Assembly (NCBI RefSeq): GCF_950023065.1
Contig: NC_088679.1
Location: 50,034,001-50,098,000, forward strand
Source of the DNA: Planococcus citri
Taxonomy: Eukaryota > Arthropoda > Insecta > Hemiptera > Pseudococcidae
Length of the DNA stretch: 64,000 nt
Reading direction: 5' to 3'
This document shows, piece after piece, positions 30,165-42,996 of this stretch. The position numbers and the translations under genes were made by a program. The notes below the pieces were generated by a model. That model saw only the letters and a program-made list of their open reading frames with translations, had not been told where the DNA came from and did no database searches. Numbering within the stretch: the first letter of the stretch is position 1; each line of letters begins with the position of its first letter.

Positions 30165-30500
30165 ATATTCGAGAAGAAAAAATAGTTTCTAAACACGGAT
30201 TTACCCAAAAATAAACGATTCATAAATTTTCAATCGATCAGTAGAACTCAAAAAGTGGTCTTGGATTTTCATGTCATTGGTTTAGGTCTACGTTAGGATC
30301 TCAAATACGTACTTACTATTTTTTTGAACTAGGCTATTTTTCCTAAAAACAGGTTACTAGGTAGGTACTATTTGTACGTAGAGTGAAAAAACCGATTTGT
30401 ACGAAAATGTCTCCTCCTTGAGGGCTCAACTCATTCCTCCAGTGACACCTCTGAAGCCAACATTTTTTCTGAATGACTTTCAGTTCAAAATTAAGGTCTC
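30165..30500 (+). repeat. Dispersed repeat B, copy 2
   Basis: It has the same segments as the 26325 copy (AAACACGGATTTACCCAAAA, TTGGATTTTCATG, TTGAGGGCTCA, CACCTCTGAAGCC). About 60-90 extra bases near 30300-30390 separate its two halves. No coding signal. Confidence 0.5.
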
Positions 30501-33500
30501 CACTAAATTTGGTCAAAATGCTTCGACATTTTTTTTTTTGCGATCTTCCTTATTATGTACTCATGTAATAACCTTTAAAACGTCCTTCAGTAGTATCCAC
30601 TAAAAAAAAGGGTTTGAAAAACGAATATGAAAATCGTTTGAATACTCGCGAGGAAAAAAAAGGCTTTTAAATATTCAATCGAAGTCGAACCAAATATATC
30701 ACTGGAAATGGCAAATAATTTATTCGTCCAAAGGAAAAAAAAAGGTTAAAATTCTTGAAATATTGTTTTTGAAAATGTAGAAAACACTTTCAGCGACACG
30801 GCCTTCCTCGAAAACATCTGTAAAATATTTCATTTCCACGTACTCGTATATTTCGATATCGGTGTTCACTCTCATTTTCATGCATTTATTATCAATCGAT
30901 TATTTTTTCGCTGAAAAAAAAACCGTTTAAAAATTTTTTATTCGAATTTACACCACGTAGAGGTTTTGCAGCGAAACAAACAGCATTATGATGTCAAAAT
31001 ACGAGTAACTACATCGCGAAACGCGCGTTATTTGAATGCGAGAAAATTCGCAGCGACGAGTATACGACTACATGTTTCCGAATATAATTCCTATTCTGAA
31101 AGTCACCATTTTAAAGTAGAAGATATACGCGCGATAATATCCCATATAAATACGCTCCATTAAAATGATGTACACATATACACGCACAGCAAGTATTTTA
31201 TTAACATATAACTCTTGACAATATGGTTTTCACAACAAACAACCGTTATAAACACCGGGATAAAATATGTGCAAAATAATTTATTGTTTCAGATCGGCGA
31301 GGAACACTGTAATTGTTTACAGTGAATTCGCTCGAATGCGGAAAGAAATCATGCATTTTTTCGACGACAAAAATAATAATAATTTTGCGAAATTATGTTC
31401 GAAACCGCGATGGTAGTAAAATGATATTTTTGTAACCGCCGAACATCCCTTTTTGGTTACAGAAATTTGATACATTTGCCTGGAGTAATTATTTTGGTTA
31501 TAATTATCGCGCTATAGCTGTATTAGATATCTATGCTTATTTACGTACATCGTTTTTCCAAATAATAGTACAAGTATGTACAACTTGTAGGTAGGTGGTC
31601 ATTAAGATCAGAGAATAGAAATATTTCTATTATTGATCAAAATACTCAAACTTACCCGTGTGACAGATACATATACTTGTACATTTATGTACTTATCAAA
31701 TGACATTTATGATCAAAATTTAATTCACGAGTACAATATTAGATTTTTATATCAAAACGAAAGAACAAATTTATTTTCATCGCATACGACGTGATCTCTT
31801 TGCAGCGAGTTGTAAAATGTCCTATATTGAAATACGACTATGAGGCTAATGCAATACTAATTTTCACGTGGTGTAGAAGTTTTTGTACTTGATCAGAGCA
31901 GAGGATACTTTCGAGCTAGAAATTCAATAAGTATACCGCAAAATATACTCGGATTTTTCTACCTGCCATCGTTAGTATGTACATATTTGGAACTTTCATC
32001 GAGTATACGAAATTTTTGAAGTAAAATTTTGAATTTTTTATTCATCGTTGAATTTACTCGACATACTTACTTAATGAATTTGAAACGAATTCAACATCGC
32101 GTTGCTGATCGGATTTTAAAATTGTATATGGATTAGAATTTGCAACGCAGCATAATGATCAAAAAAACGTTTTATGATGGGTTCGCTGATTGTAAAAATT
32201 TCTCAGGTTTCTTTGAACATTACGGTTTTTTGTGTTGAAATGTTTTGAGCGCGAGACTCTTGAAAATTTACTACTGAGTGATTTCGATGAATATGCCTCG
32301 CCCGTTCTTTGAAAAAGCTTTTGGCTGTGAATTCCGATCATCGAGAAAAACTACGAGCTGTGCTCGAACACCATGTCAAATATGTTCTTTTAACCTTCGC
32401 CCGAATACTGTTTCAAATTAAAATCACTCGGTTGGTTTTTAAATAGGCAATGAAAATTTTACGTCAACAATATACCTAGGTTCGTACTCGTAAAACAAAA
32501 ATCCGTTGGTTTCTCGAATAACACGACAAATAGGATATGAGTTAACTACACGAATCAAATTTTATTGCAGCTGAAGTATAGTTCAAGTTTGTAATCAAGA
32601 GTAACATTTTGTTCGGTATGAATAGTTTTCGAACAGGGAAAAGCTAGTAACCGTGACAGCCGAGTCAAGGATAATGTTTAGACAGTTACCGCTTGCGAAG
32701 TAAACTGCAAACGAAACATATTGGTTGGATAATGTTGCGACAAATGCAAATCGATTTTTACAAGTCTCTATTTTGTTGATAAGATCTTGGCAAAATGGTT
32801 CGTGAAAACAAGAGGAAAAATTATTTTTAAACGGGAAATCCCGCTCATATTCATCATTGATTTTTAGAGAGTTTTTGAAAATTTGCGATAAAAATGATTG
32901 TATAGGTACCTACTTAGATTGAAATGTACCCGGTACCTACTGGCTACTACAAAACTACATACTCTAGTTTAAATTCACTATTACTTGCTTGATTTTGGTT
33001 AATCTCATACGCTGGAGATGAAAAAATTGAAATAATGGAATTTTAAAAATTGAAGAAAAAAAATGTCATGAATTAGTCCGCGAATTGAATCATCTTATTT
33101 CTCTTGGTGTCCTTTCATAGCTTAAAATATCGGAAACTTGACTCCACTCGCCAGGTAGGTAAGATACATTCTGTAAAAAAAAAAAAATGAGGGATCCTTG
33201 CTTTTCAGCATAAAATATAAATACTCTCTAGAAGTACGCATATTGGTAACACGAAAAAACAACGCGAGTAAAATGACACAATAACACATTCTTTTACAGT
33301 ATTGGAATACAATGATTTTCCTAATACTCGAACTTTTGTATAAAATGTAAAAAAAAAAAAGGAAAGAAAATCACCCATAAACAAAGTCCCACCTGTAGAA
33401 ACAAAAGTACGCGTCAAATTTAACCTTTAAATGTAATATTTATCGTAGCGTTGAACATACGAGCTTAGGCTTTATATTCGCTTCGTGCAAACCTGCTTGT

Positions 33501-34987
33501 CTTTGAGCTACAAAAAATATACGATTATTTGGATGTTTTCATAAAATTAACCCTTCAGTCAGGCCGAAAAAAAAAACAAAATGACATAACAGAAAATTTC
33601 AACAGACATTGGAAAAAGTAACACAAATCAAAAGATCGTGCCTGTACTTATTATGACAATAAATAAAATGTTGATATTCCCACGAGAGATTGTCTAAAAG
33701 GATCGAGTAATTTTTCCTATTACCGTAATTTTTTTCTCTTCGCTGAAAATACCATCACATAAGTCAGTGCCTACTTAGTTGGTAAATATAGAGGCGTTGA
33801 AGAAATATGACTTCTTTTTTTTTTTTTACTTATTTCTTATTTTCGTTTTTTTTTTTCGCGCGCAGTAACCGAACTATTCCTTTTAAATTTTCATTCGTAC
33901 AAAGCCGTCAGTAAGTTTTCAAATAAAAAATATGTTTTCACGTAAAGCTGCATATTTTCAAGTCGTAAAAACGTCTTGAAAAAAAAAATACTACTGAACG
34001 AAGGATTATCCTCAACGTCAGTTTTTTTTTAATATAGGACTTGGTCGTTTCATTTCAACTAACCTCATAAAAAATGGCATAACTTTCGACAAAACGCACC
34101 TTTTACAATTTACCGAATTAAATAACGATCAACCACGTGTACCAACTTCAATTTTTCTAATTTGGCCGCTCAGTTTGCTGTTCGAATATAAAAATACCCG
34201 CGCGAAAGATGAAAAAAAAACTTGGTAATTCAAAATGCGCTTTTATACTGAAAGTATATACAACAAACAATCATCTTGTGTACCTCGAGGCAAGTCATGC
34301 CTCAAAATTTATTTATTCAAAAACGCTTCAATTTTCTTATCTGAATCGTAGCAACAAGATTGTTCTCAAATTATTTATGTCTTGAATTAAAATTCAACGG
34401 GATATAACAATATAGTCGGCAAACTTTTCATAATCTTCATTTCTGTGCATGACTTCTTTTCATCGTATCTACGCTTCGAATTTATATATACCTACGTATA
34501 GTTTCGAAAACTTGTTTCCCTATTTCTTCATTCGAGAATTATTTCTTTCGAATGTTTGCAAATTTTGTTACGCAGTCTATCGGTGATAAGTAAGTATGCT
34601 GGGAAAAAGTACGATGCCATTGTGACATGGGTAACAATTTTAAATGAGACCTACTTTTTCTCTTTTTACATATCTGCGAGTACTTTTAAAAAAAGGTAAA
34701 AACAGTCAACAAATATTTCATCTAATGTATCTATGGCTTCAAGGAAGAGACAGTTTTGAAAAGCAAAAGAAAAAAATTTCGAAGGATTATCATTATAGCA
34801 AGGGAACCATATTTTACTACCAAGGTAGGTATTCCAATCAGAAGAAAGATTTTCGAACAGATGAAAAAGATGCAAAAACAAAATTCCAGGTGCTAAAGTT
34901 CATTTTTCGACTTTTGGTGAATTTTTGAAAATCTAGTGTTGACTACTACATATGTTTTTTTTTTATCAAGTTTCATTTCGCTCACTC
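30501..34987. other. Gene-free stretch
   Basis: No exon or RNA gene supported. It contains poly-A runs near 33177-33187 and 33349-33360 and a poly-T run near 33815-33828. Confidence 0.45.
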
Positions 34988-35125
34988 ATTTACGGCAAAC
35001 TAGTTAGGCAAATTTATTAACTTGAGAGCTGTGACTGTAAAGGATAGCCTAAATATGACGCGTATTTACGGCAAACTGGTTAGGCAAATTTATTAACACG
35101 AGAGCTGTGTTCGTAATGGGTAGAT
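34988..35125 (-). repeat. Dispersed repeat A, inverted tandem pair
   Basis: Two 76-bp-spaced units (34988 and 35064) each start with ATTTACGGCAAACT and run through TTAGGCAAATTTATTAAC and GAGAGCTGTG. Read on the minus strand, the first 34 bp of each match the motif at 16399 and 22127 at about 30 of 34 positions. Confidence 0.7.
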
Positions 35126-35390
35126 GCTAGATGATGACATGATGAGTATTTAGTATTTACGATGATTTTATTAATAATTATTGCGCAATTTTATTTACAC
35201 GCAAGTGTGTGTATTTTATTTATTTTTCAGTAATTTTTTTTCATTTCCATTTTATTTATTTCATTTCATCCAAAGTTATTTAAATTACCTACTTTATCTG
35301 AAATTTGGATCAAAAGTGCAAGAAAATCAAAATGTCACCAAATTGGTACAGGAAGCTGAAATTTTATATGTATCGTGTATTGGACGCTAC

Positions 35391-35656
35391 CCTCTCCCCA
35401 TCCGGATGAAGATCAATTGAAAACGGTTTAAAACCGTTTTGAACCGTTCTGGAGCCTCCAGCCATATTCTGGAATTCCTGAATGTGGCTAGAGGCTTCAA
35501 AACTACTTGAAAGTTAGTTGAAACTGAAACGTATTCGGATCAGAATGTTGAAATTGGGTGTAATTTTGTAGACAGAATTCAAAAATCTGCTGGAGACTCC
35601 AGAACTGCTCAAAACGGTTCGAAACAGTTTTCAATCGTTCAGGGGAGGGGAAGAGG
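35391..35656. mobile_element. Foldback element
   Basis: A left arm at 35391-35461 (starting CCTCTCCCCATCC, ending TTCTGGAGCCTCCAG) is the diverged inverse of 35590-35656 (CTGGAGACTCCAGAACTG to GGGGAAGAGG). AAAACGGTTT/AAACCGTTTT-like palindromes lie inside the arms. A second hairpin, CCTCCAGCCATATTC paired with GAATGTGGCTAGAGG, occupies 35455-35494. There is no ORF and I identified no target duplication. It could be a MITE or a fold-back repeat. Confidence 0.55.
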
Positions 35657-38600
35657 ATCGATTATTGAACATTTTGTCTGGCGATGCAATTTTTACATGT
35701 TCTTCCGAGTTTGACTTTGTCTGGTTCAAAACATTTTTTCCTTGACGGATTAAATTGAGAGGGAATTTTAATGATTTCAACTCCATAAAAATTTCCTCCA
35801 ACGATTGCGGCGGAATCATGATTTGATGTTCGCAAGGATGAGTCAAAATTCAGTTTCTTCCGTTTGACAGATCCTAGAATAAAACTTCTGAGAAAGAGAT
35901 TTTCTGGCGAAATGTACCTATGTTTGAATTCTCATTCTTCGAATGATTTTGTTAAATAACGAGTTTTAGAACCCCTGACCTGTTGATAATTACGCCGGAC
36001 TGCCGCTCTAGACGATTTAGAACATCAGTAATGAGTTTTCAGTTCGATCTGAAGAGTGTGATGTGTGATAATGGTGTTGGAGTCAATTACAAATTTTATG
36101 GCAACCAGAGTTGAATTTCTTGCGATTCTGAAACAATGAAGAATAAAAGAGCAAAAACTGTTTTTTCATTCGAAATTTAATGGATAAGTAGTTAGTATAC
36201 CTACGTAAATAATGCGAATAAGGAAACAGAAATGCTCGACCTTTTTAATTCGGCAGAAAGTGCAAGCAAAAAATCCTACTCATGTAAGATAACGACTAAA
36301 GAGTAAGTAGGATACTACACGTTTATCAAAAGAACTCGAACGGTTCAAGCATCAACATGTGACATTTTACCAAACGCTTGAAATAGAACAAAGCATTTTT
36401 CCCCTACAACTGAAAAATGCTCCACTTGAAAAAGTTAATTTCCATTGCTTTATTTGAAATAAACATTCGTCAGAAGTGTTTTGATAAAAATCGTTTTGCT
36501 TTGTTTTTTAACATATTATACGGTATTACATGTAACAGATATTTGCACTCTCGAATCGTTATTCTAATGTAAGCGCAGCTTCCTTTCGCTTTGATGTGAT
36601 AACATTAAAACATTGCCAAATTATTAATTCTACCTCGTCAAAGAGAATCCGACTGTGAAGTTGGATATTGAAGCGAGACAGCCGTCGAAATGACATTTTC
36701 TATTTCTACCAAGAATTGTTTGCAGTGCGAATTACAATGCGGTATCATCATCACCTTACGTCCTCGGCAAAAATATTATCTTTAATTGTTGAACGTTTTA
36801 TCGAGACTTGACGTTAATTCGTCTACCTCCAGAGAGTAATATTCTTGCTTATTTCTGATTACCTAGCGCGCCTTATCGACGTGTAATCATGTTATCAGCG
36901 TCTTTACATTTTCGTATCCGTATCCGACATCCGTGCATAACTTACGTTATAGCTCTGTTCAGTTGTATTTCTCATTCCAGGATATCTATCTATGAGGTAG
37001 GTAAGTATCCGATTTCAGTAAACGAGTTTCTTAGTATGTACTCGTTACGCTGAGTTTGTGTAATTTCTGAATGCGTCAGATATGTAATTTTTGGTTAATT
37101 TAAATCTTTGGTGTCGAGATTTTCGTACTTGGAGACCTTTGTAATATTTTAGATGATTAGTTGGAAGGCTATTTGAGGTGCAAGTTATAAGCTTCTGAAA
37201 CACGAGAGCTCCTAAATTTTAATCAAAATTCACGATGAATTCGGTAATAATAAAATGTAAAATTGATTATTTTGTAATTGAAGATGGTGAATTTGAATGT
37301 TAGCTTATTTTTTCGATGCGATCTCTTTTGAACATAGTCAAAGTACTCGTATGTATACCAAAAATTCAGAATGATGTGCGAAGCGTGAGCTGAGTTTTAA
37401 ATATGTACTCACTTATTTTTTAAACAGGATCCCTCACCTCCTAGCTTCAAAAAAATCGAAAAATTTCGAAAATAGGAATGATGTGATTTGTCAATAACTA
37501 TTAATTTAATGTCACTGAGTTCGAATTATCTATTCATTTTTTTTGCCTCGTTCTCCTGATGTCAGTACTAGAAAAATACCAAAACGTCGAAAATCGCGAA
37601 AAGATCATCAGATGTAAATTAAAGTGTCAAATCTTGATTTGCCTGCCAATTTTTCCGTGGGACCTCAAAGGTGAATATTAGATGATGATCAAACTTTGGT
37701 CCTTTACCCGAATCGTTGGAATTTTGACAAATTGATAAGATGTAGGTACGGAAAAACTCGAAAAGTTTAGAAAAATATGTTCAATTATTCTACAGGCTTG
37801 AACTAATTAGTCTTCTCATTTTATGTATAAATGTGAGCTTTTTGAGTATTCAGCCCTGAAAAAGCGAACATCTAAAATTATTAATCAACTAATTTTTGAA
37901 AAGAATGTGTAAATATGACTAAATAAAAACGCAGCTGAGCGGTTAAAATCGTGGAGATCGCACTCTAATTTTTTTAGGATTGTTTACATTGAATAAGGTT
38001 TTCTGAGCTTATGTGTATAATCTATTCTGATTTAATAACTTTCTGTGAATTCAAGTGTATATTAATATCATAAGTCGTAAATTTTTTTTAATGAAAATGT
38101 TTTACTTACTTGTGTTATGAATCGAAAATACATTCCTTCATAATTTTTTTTCTCTTGGAAGAAGAATGTTTTTATTTTTTCTGCTGATAATACGTATTAT
38201 TTTTAGCCATTATTAGACAGTTGAAAATCCACTGAGGGAAAAAGTTGTCGGAGAAATCCTCTTAAATCCCTCAGAGAAGAGATAAGAAAACAAAAAAATT
38301 GTTGTTTTTCTCATTTGGCAGCTCTGGCGTGGCGTTTTGAAATTTTCGCTCTTACGTCGTTCAGTTGTAGGACTTTGATTTTTTTTTTTTTTCAGCCCGT
38401 ATATTTTTGTCTCGATCGTGCTTTAATTTTTTTTTTCTGAAATTATTGTTGTATTTAAAAAAAAAAAAATATGCCTTTGGATAGAAGAAACGTCGTATGA
38501 ATGAACCAAAATAGTGCATCAGTCTATTTTCAATTACGGTTTAATCCTGATATTTTCAATGAGTTGATAGTCAAGAATTTTGATGATGAAGAAAGTATGC

Positions 38601-41600
38601 GTATAAGTTCGTTCTTAATTTTAAAAACGGTACCTAGTCCATGCTTAATATTTTCAGAAGTGTTTTGTTTTAAAATGTTGTTAAACTTTTTTTTGTTTTA
38701 AATTGAAAAAAAGGAAAGGAAAGATGTATCTTTTAAAAAAAAGTAACATTCCACATAGTACAGAAGAAACCATCTACTATGCATAGTATTCCTGTTAAGG
38801 TCGAAAAAGTTGATCCTTTTAGATGAGGGGTCAGGTTTTTTGAAAGTAAAGAACAGAGAGAAACATAGGCTTAACGAGTACTTTGAATAAAGGTTGTTTG
38901 TACAGAATTTCAGAGATAGTGGTAGTTATAATGATTATTAATCATGCATGACAGTTTAAATTAACCAACATCGTATACTCATTATTAAAACTGTGTTACG
39001 TTCCATCTTTTTGGTTTTAGTTTCGATAAAAATGCTGTTTTTTTATGCATTCGTGATTATATTGTTCCTTGGAGTATAACTTTTTTATATTTTTTTACAA
39101 TGTTGCGCTAATTATGTGGGCGAGGTTTATCGTATATAATATATCGTGTCAATTTTAAACTTATAATGGCGTATAAAAGGAATAAACATGATGTATGAGT
39201 GTGCATATGTCGTACATGGCTATGTAAACTTGCAACGTTGAGAAAATATATCGGTTCTGGTTCCCCTTTATGTACAACTTCCAACTAGGACGTGGATCCG
39301 AAGAAAAGTGTTTTTTTTTTTTTTTTTTTTTTATTGTAGAAATATTTAGAATTAAATACGAGGTATTCTTCGTCGTTCAATGTACCCCTGGCTTTCTATT
39401 TCCAAATTAATATTCAATTAAATTAAACTCACGAATACGTGCTCACAACTGGTAGATAGAGTAAACACTTGAATAATACATAGATAAACATTGTTTCGAA
39501 ATCTGTCTCGATAGCCATTGCTATCTTATTGAACGTGCTCCAATAAAGATCAAAGTGAAATATAGTGATTTTCTCCATCGAATACTTTACTTAATAAAAG
39601 ACCATTTACAAAATTGTCTTCTCGTTTCAGTTAAATACGAGTACAAGAGGACGATGATAAAGATAGTATCCATATTGTCGCCATTTTCCCTATAATGGTT
39701 CTTGAAATAAAAACGTTGATTTAAAACGTATATCTTTTAATCACCAGTGAGCAGTTTTATCGAAATTGACTCGTTTATCGAGTATCGCAGTGAGATATAT
39801 TATAATTGGTAGGTAAATATTGACTTCTGAATTACGTTATGTTTCAAAAATTGCGGTATCGACCATTTCATTATTAAAATTTACTTTTATTTTCTTTAAA
39901 GAGGTAAAAAGGGATTGAAAAATTTGAACCTCCGAAAGGCTCATCTACGATCCTTTTCTAATGTCATTGTACATAATTTTTTAATCCTTTCAGGGGCTTC
40001 TGAAGAATACACAACGTCAAAAATCGTCAAAAGGGCCTAAAAATCTCATTTTTAAGTAAAATTATTGGTTCATTAATTTTGATTATCTATAATAATTATT
40101 TATTTCATCGTTTGTCATTTTCGTGAACGAAAACGAGTGGGAAATTCCGTTGATCTTTATAAAAGCTGGATTTGTAAAAATACAAAAAAAATGATGATAA
40201 TGAATGAACGACTATATACCTACATATTACGGTTACAGAAGCTTAAACTGTGAAATTCATTGTTCTCTAATTAAAGTAGTAGCGAAATAAACAGTCATGT
40301 AATCTTTTTATAAGCAGTTACAAAACAATTGTTTTGAATATTATTCTCTATATATGTGGAATTGTTTTATAGATGCTGATGGCAAATGTTGCGATGACCG
40401 TAACATTTAAATACATTACGTATATAATTGTTCATAAGTATTGGTATCTAGGTGAAATTATCAGTGAATATATATAGCAAATTAAAACTTTTCACAGAGG
40501 CAAAAAGAAATAGTGCAGCAATTTCTTATACTGAGAGTAGTTGATAAAATATTGTAATCGAAACTCGTGTTAGCGGGTAGTGAGCAAATTTGTATAAAAA
40601 AATTGTTAGCTTTGTAGCTTTGGAGAGTAAATTATTAACTAGATGAGGACAACAGTAATGTGTAAACAAGATAAAAATAGAATGTTTGTAATTCATTATA
40701 AAATCTAAGAAAGTTGAATGAATAGAAAGCACAACATAAAAGACTTGGTAAAAAAAAAAAAGTTGGTTCAGTTTTTACTTTGAGAAAAAAAAATCGTTCG
40801 GAAAACATGATACTCTTACAGGCTGTTTTGCACCATCGCATCGTTGCTCGATGAAAATATCCAAGTTGTGTTTTTATTCCAGTGGCATGTAAATTTGGTG
40901 GTAAAACGTGACTTAATTTCAAAAAATCAGTTATCTTATTCTTTTTGATTTAAACATCAACAATTTCAAGGTTATCTGTACGTCGCGCTGTTATTTTTTC
41001 GAAAATCCTTTCATGTTTTCGTTAGACGTTTTTTATCGGCAGCAGTTTGTTTAAAATTTTAAAAATACTCTTTAAAAAACTTTATCGAGCAACTTACTCT
41101 TATATAAGAAGATGAAGAACTGGTGTATTATTATTATTATTTTTTTTTTCGTTAAATCAACTTATGTAAAGATAAAGAAGGAAACAATGTTTACCAAAAT
41201 GTTATAGTGTATTTAACGAATCATACCAAAGTATCCCAGGAGCCCTACTTCTCGATTATAAAAAGTAGGTAGACGAGGTATAACATTTTGGTATTTTTCT
41301 AGAGGCGAATGTTTATATGTAGTAAACACGGTCTATGCAAAATATGTTGTGTACATTTCACATTTTTTCTTGATAGCATAATTAGGCGTCAGTATCTAAT
41401 TTTTTCAAAAATTGCTATAATGTGATTAGGTTTTTCAAATCTAGCCTATATTCATACCACAAATTTGAATTTTTTGAAGGTTTGAAAACAAATAATGATG
41501 GGAAAATTCAATTTGAGTTGATTTCAGACACACAAATGAAAAGTAATTCAATTTTTAACCAAGTGAGTAATTTCTTTCATTTCTTCGCAGCGTTCTGAAT

Positions 41601-42260
41601 CATTTTGAAATTCATACGTTCAGCTAGTTGATTTTTAATAAATTCACGAACTCGTGAGTTGAATTTTACATTACTTTGAGGGGAAACCGGAGACACGGAT
41701 CTTTGCGAGTAACTTGTCAGGCAGTTTATTTTTGTTCATCGCTTGAATTAATTATTTGAGAATGAAAGAAGTATTCAAGGTTATTAAAGCCCACTTTCAA
41801 CAAAGTTTCGATGTGAAATTTTGATGAGAATATTATTTTAAGGGCCATTGTTAGAGAGGCGAGAGGACGACGAAGGATAATACCTGACGTTCTCTGTTCT
41901 ATGTATTTTTCAATTGCCGAGATTCGTTTTTTGAAACTTCAACTCCAACTGAGTAACGATTTGAGTGATTTATCATACTTGAAATTTATAGTATGTTTTT
42001 TTTCTTGCTTCGTTCAAAGAGAAACGTGACGAAAATTTACTCAATTATTAAAAAAAGTGGAAAAAAATATTTAAAAATTATTGAAAAATTGCGATTGTTG
42101 ATTTACTTGTAATGTATCAAAATTTTAAAAATTTGTGAATGTTTTGCATCTTTATTGGCGTTTGATTGATTCCAAATTGATTTGGAAAGAACAGGGTTTA
42201 TACTTTCAAACTAACTTAGAAAACTAAACTACATATTTGATTCGTTTCCTGGCACAACAT
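35657..42260. other. Gene-free stretch
   Basis: No supported exon. Loosely similar blocks (CGAAAAATTTCGAAAATAGG near 37458, GTCGAAAATCGCGAAAAG near 37588, CTCGAAAAGTTTAGAAAAAT near 37755) may be remnants of a diverged tandem array. A poly-T run lies at about 39311-39332. Confidence 0.4.
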
Positions 42261-42996
42261 TTTGGCACTCAACTCATGATAAAAATTTACTATGCTCATT
42301 ATCAATCTGTACTCCAGTATGGCTTGTTCATCGGGGGGGGGGGGGGGCGGCGGACTATCACTTAGAACTAATTCATATTCTACAAAAATGGGCAGTTAGG
42401 AGCATTGTAGGTAAAAAGAGGGGGGAAAGTACAAAAAACGATTTTCAAAAACTAGAAACTCTGCCAGCTGCCTATTCAAAAACTCGATCAAGTCCAGGAA
42501 ATTTACTATAAATACAAAGGAATAGGTCCAAATTTAGAGTTTGTGTGAATGAGAGGGGGAGGAAAATTGATAACACCGTTGCTTCCCTACATAGGTACTG
42601 ACGAGATAGATCGGGTGCTCAGTCTCCGAGGTGTTTGCCAAGGCTGTTTACTGTTCTAAATGAATTTGTCTCTCTGGTATGTTGATAGATTATTTTTTGG
42701 TTTACTACTGATGGACTTCACCGATGTGTTCCTTCACAATTTTCAAATTTTCCGATGTTGTAATTATTTTTAGTTTTGTGTATATTCATTTATTTATTTA
42801 CTTAGTATTTATTTTTGTTTTGTTTGTTTTTCTTTTTTTTCTCCTCCTTCAACTTGTTAAATTTTTTTTCACAATATTTACTGTTTTTGAACAATGTTAC
42901 CATGGAGGCCCCGTCGCTCGCGTAATTGCGCATTGGGGGGGGGATATTTTGTAATTTTGAAATATTTTTTGGAAATAAATGTATTGATTGATTGAA
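42261..42996 (+). mobile_element. Decayed 3' end of a non-LTR retrotransposon
   Basis: Frame fragments match the C-terminal end of a CR1/Jockey-type reverse transcriptase. The first, from about 42261, includes MIKIYYAHYQSVLQYGLFI. The second, in another frame from 42359, is HLELIHILQKWAVRSIVGKK. Then comes QVQEIYYKYKGI near 42490-42530. A run of 15 G at 42333-42347 sits where the frame changes. The segment ends with a tail ATTGATTGATTGA at 42983-42995, preceded by AATAAATGT, typical of the short repeat tails of such elements. It is 5'-truncated and frameshifted, so it is a dead copy. Exact clade is uncertain. Confidence 0.75.

Noticed and set aside
34644..34928. 94-codon lysine-rich frame overlapping a minus-strand frame
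   Set aside because: Both strands are open over the same bases and neither has a family motif, as expected from A+T-rich noncoding sequence.
16399..35097. Repeats with conserved ends and variable centres as a CRISPR-like array
   Set aside because: The five instances are scattered over 19 kb in both orientations; there is no array and no cas gene.
42724..42954. 76-codon frame with long hydrophobic run
   Set aside because: It lies in the T-rich 3' region of the decayed retrotransposon. The apparent membrane segment comes from poly-T-rich codons.
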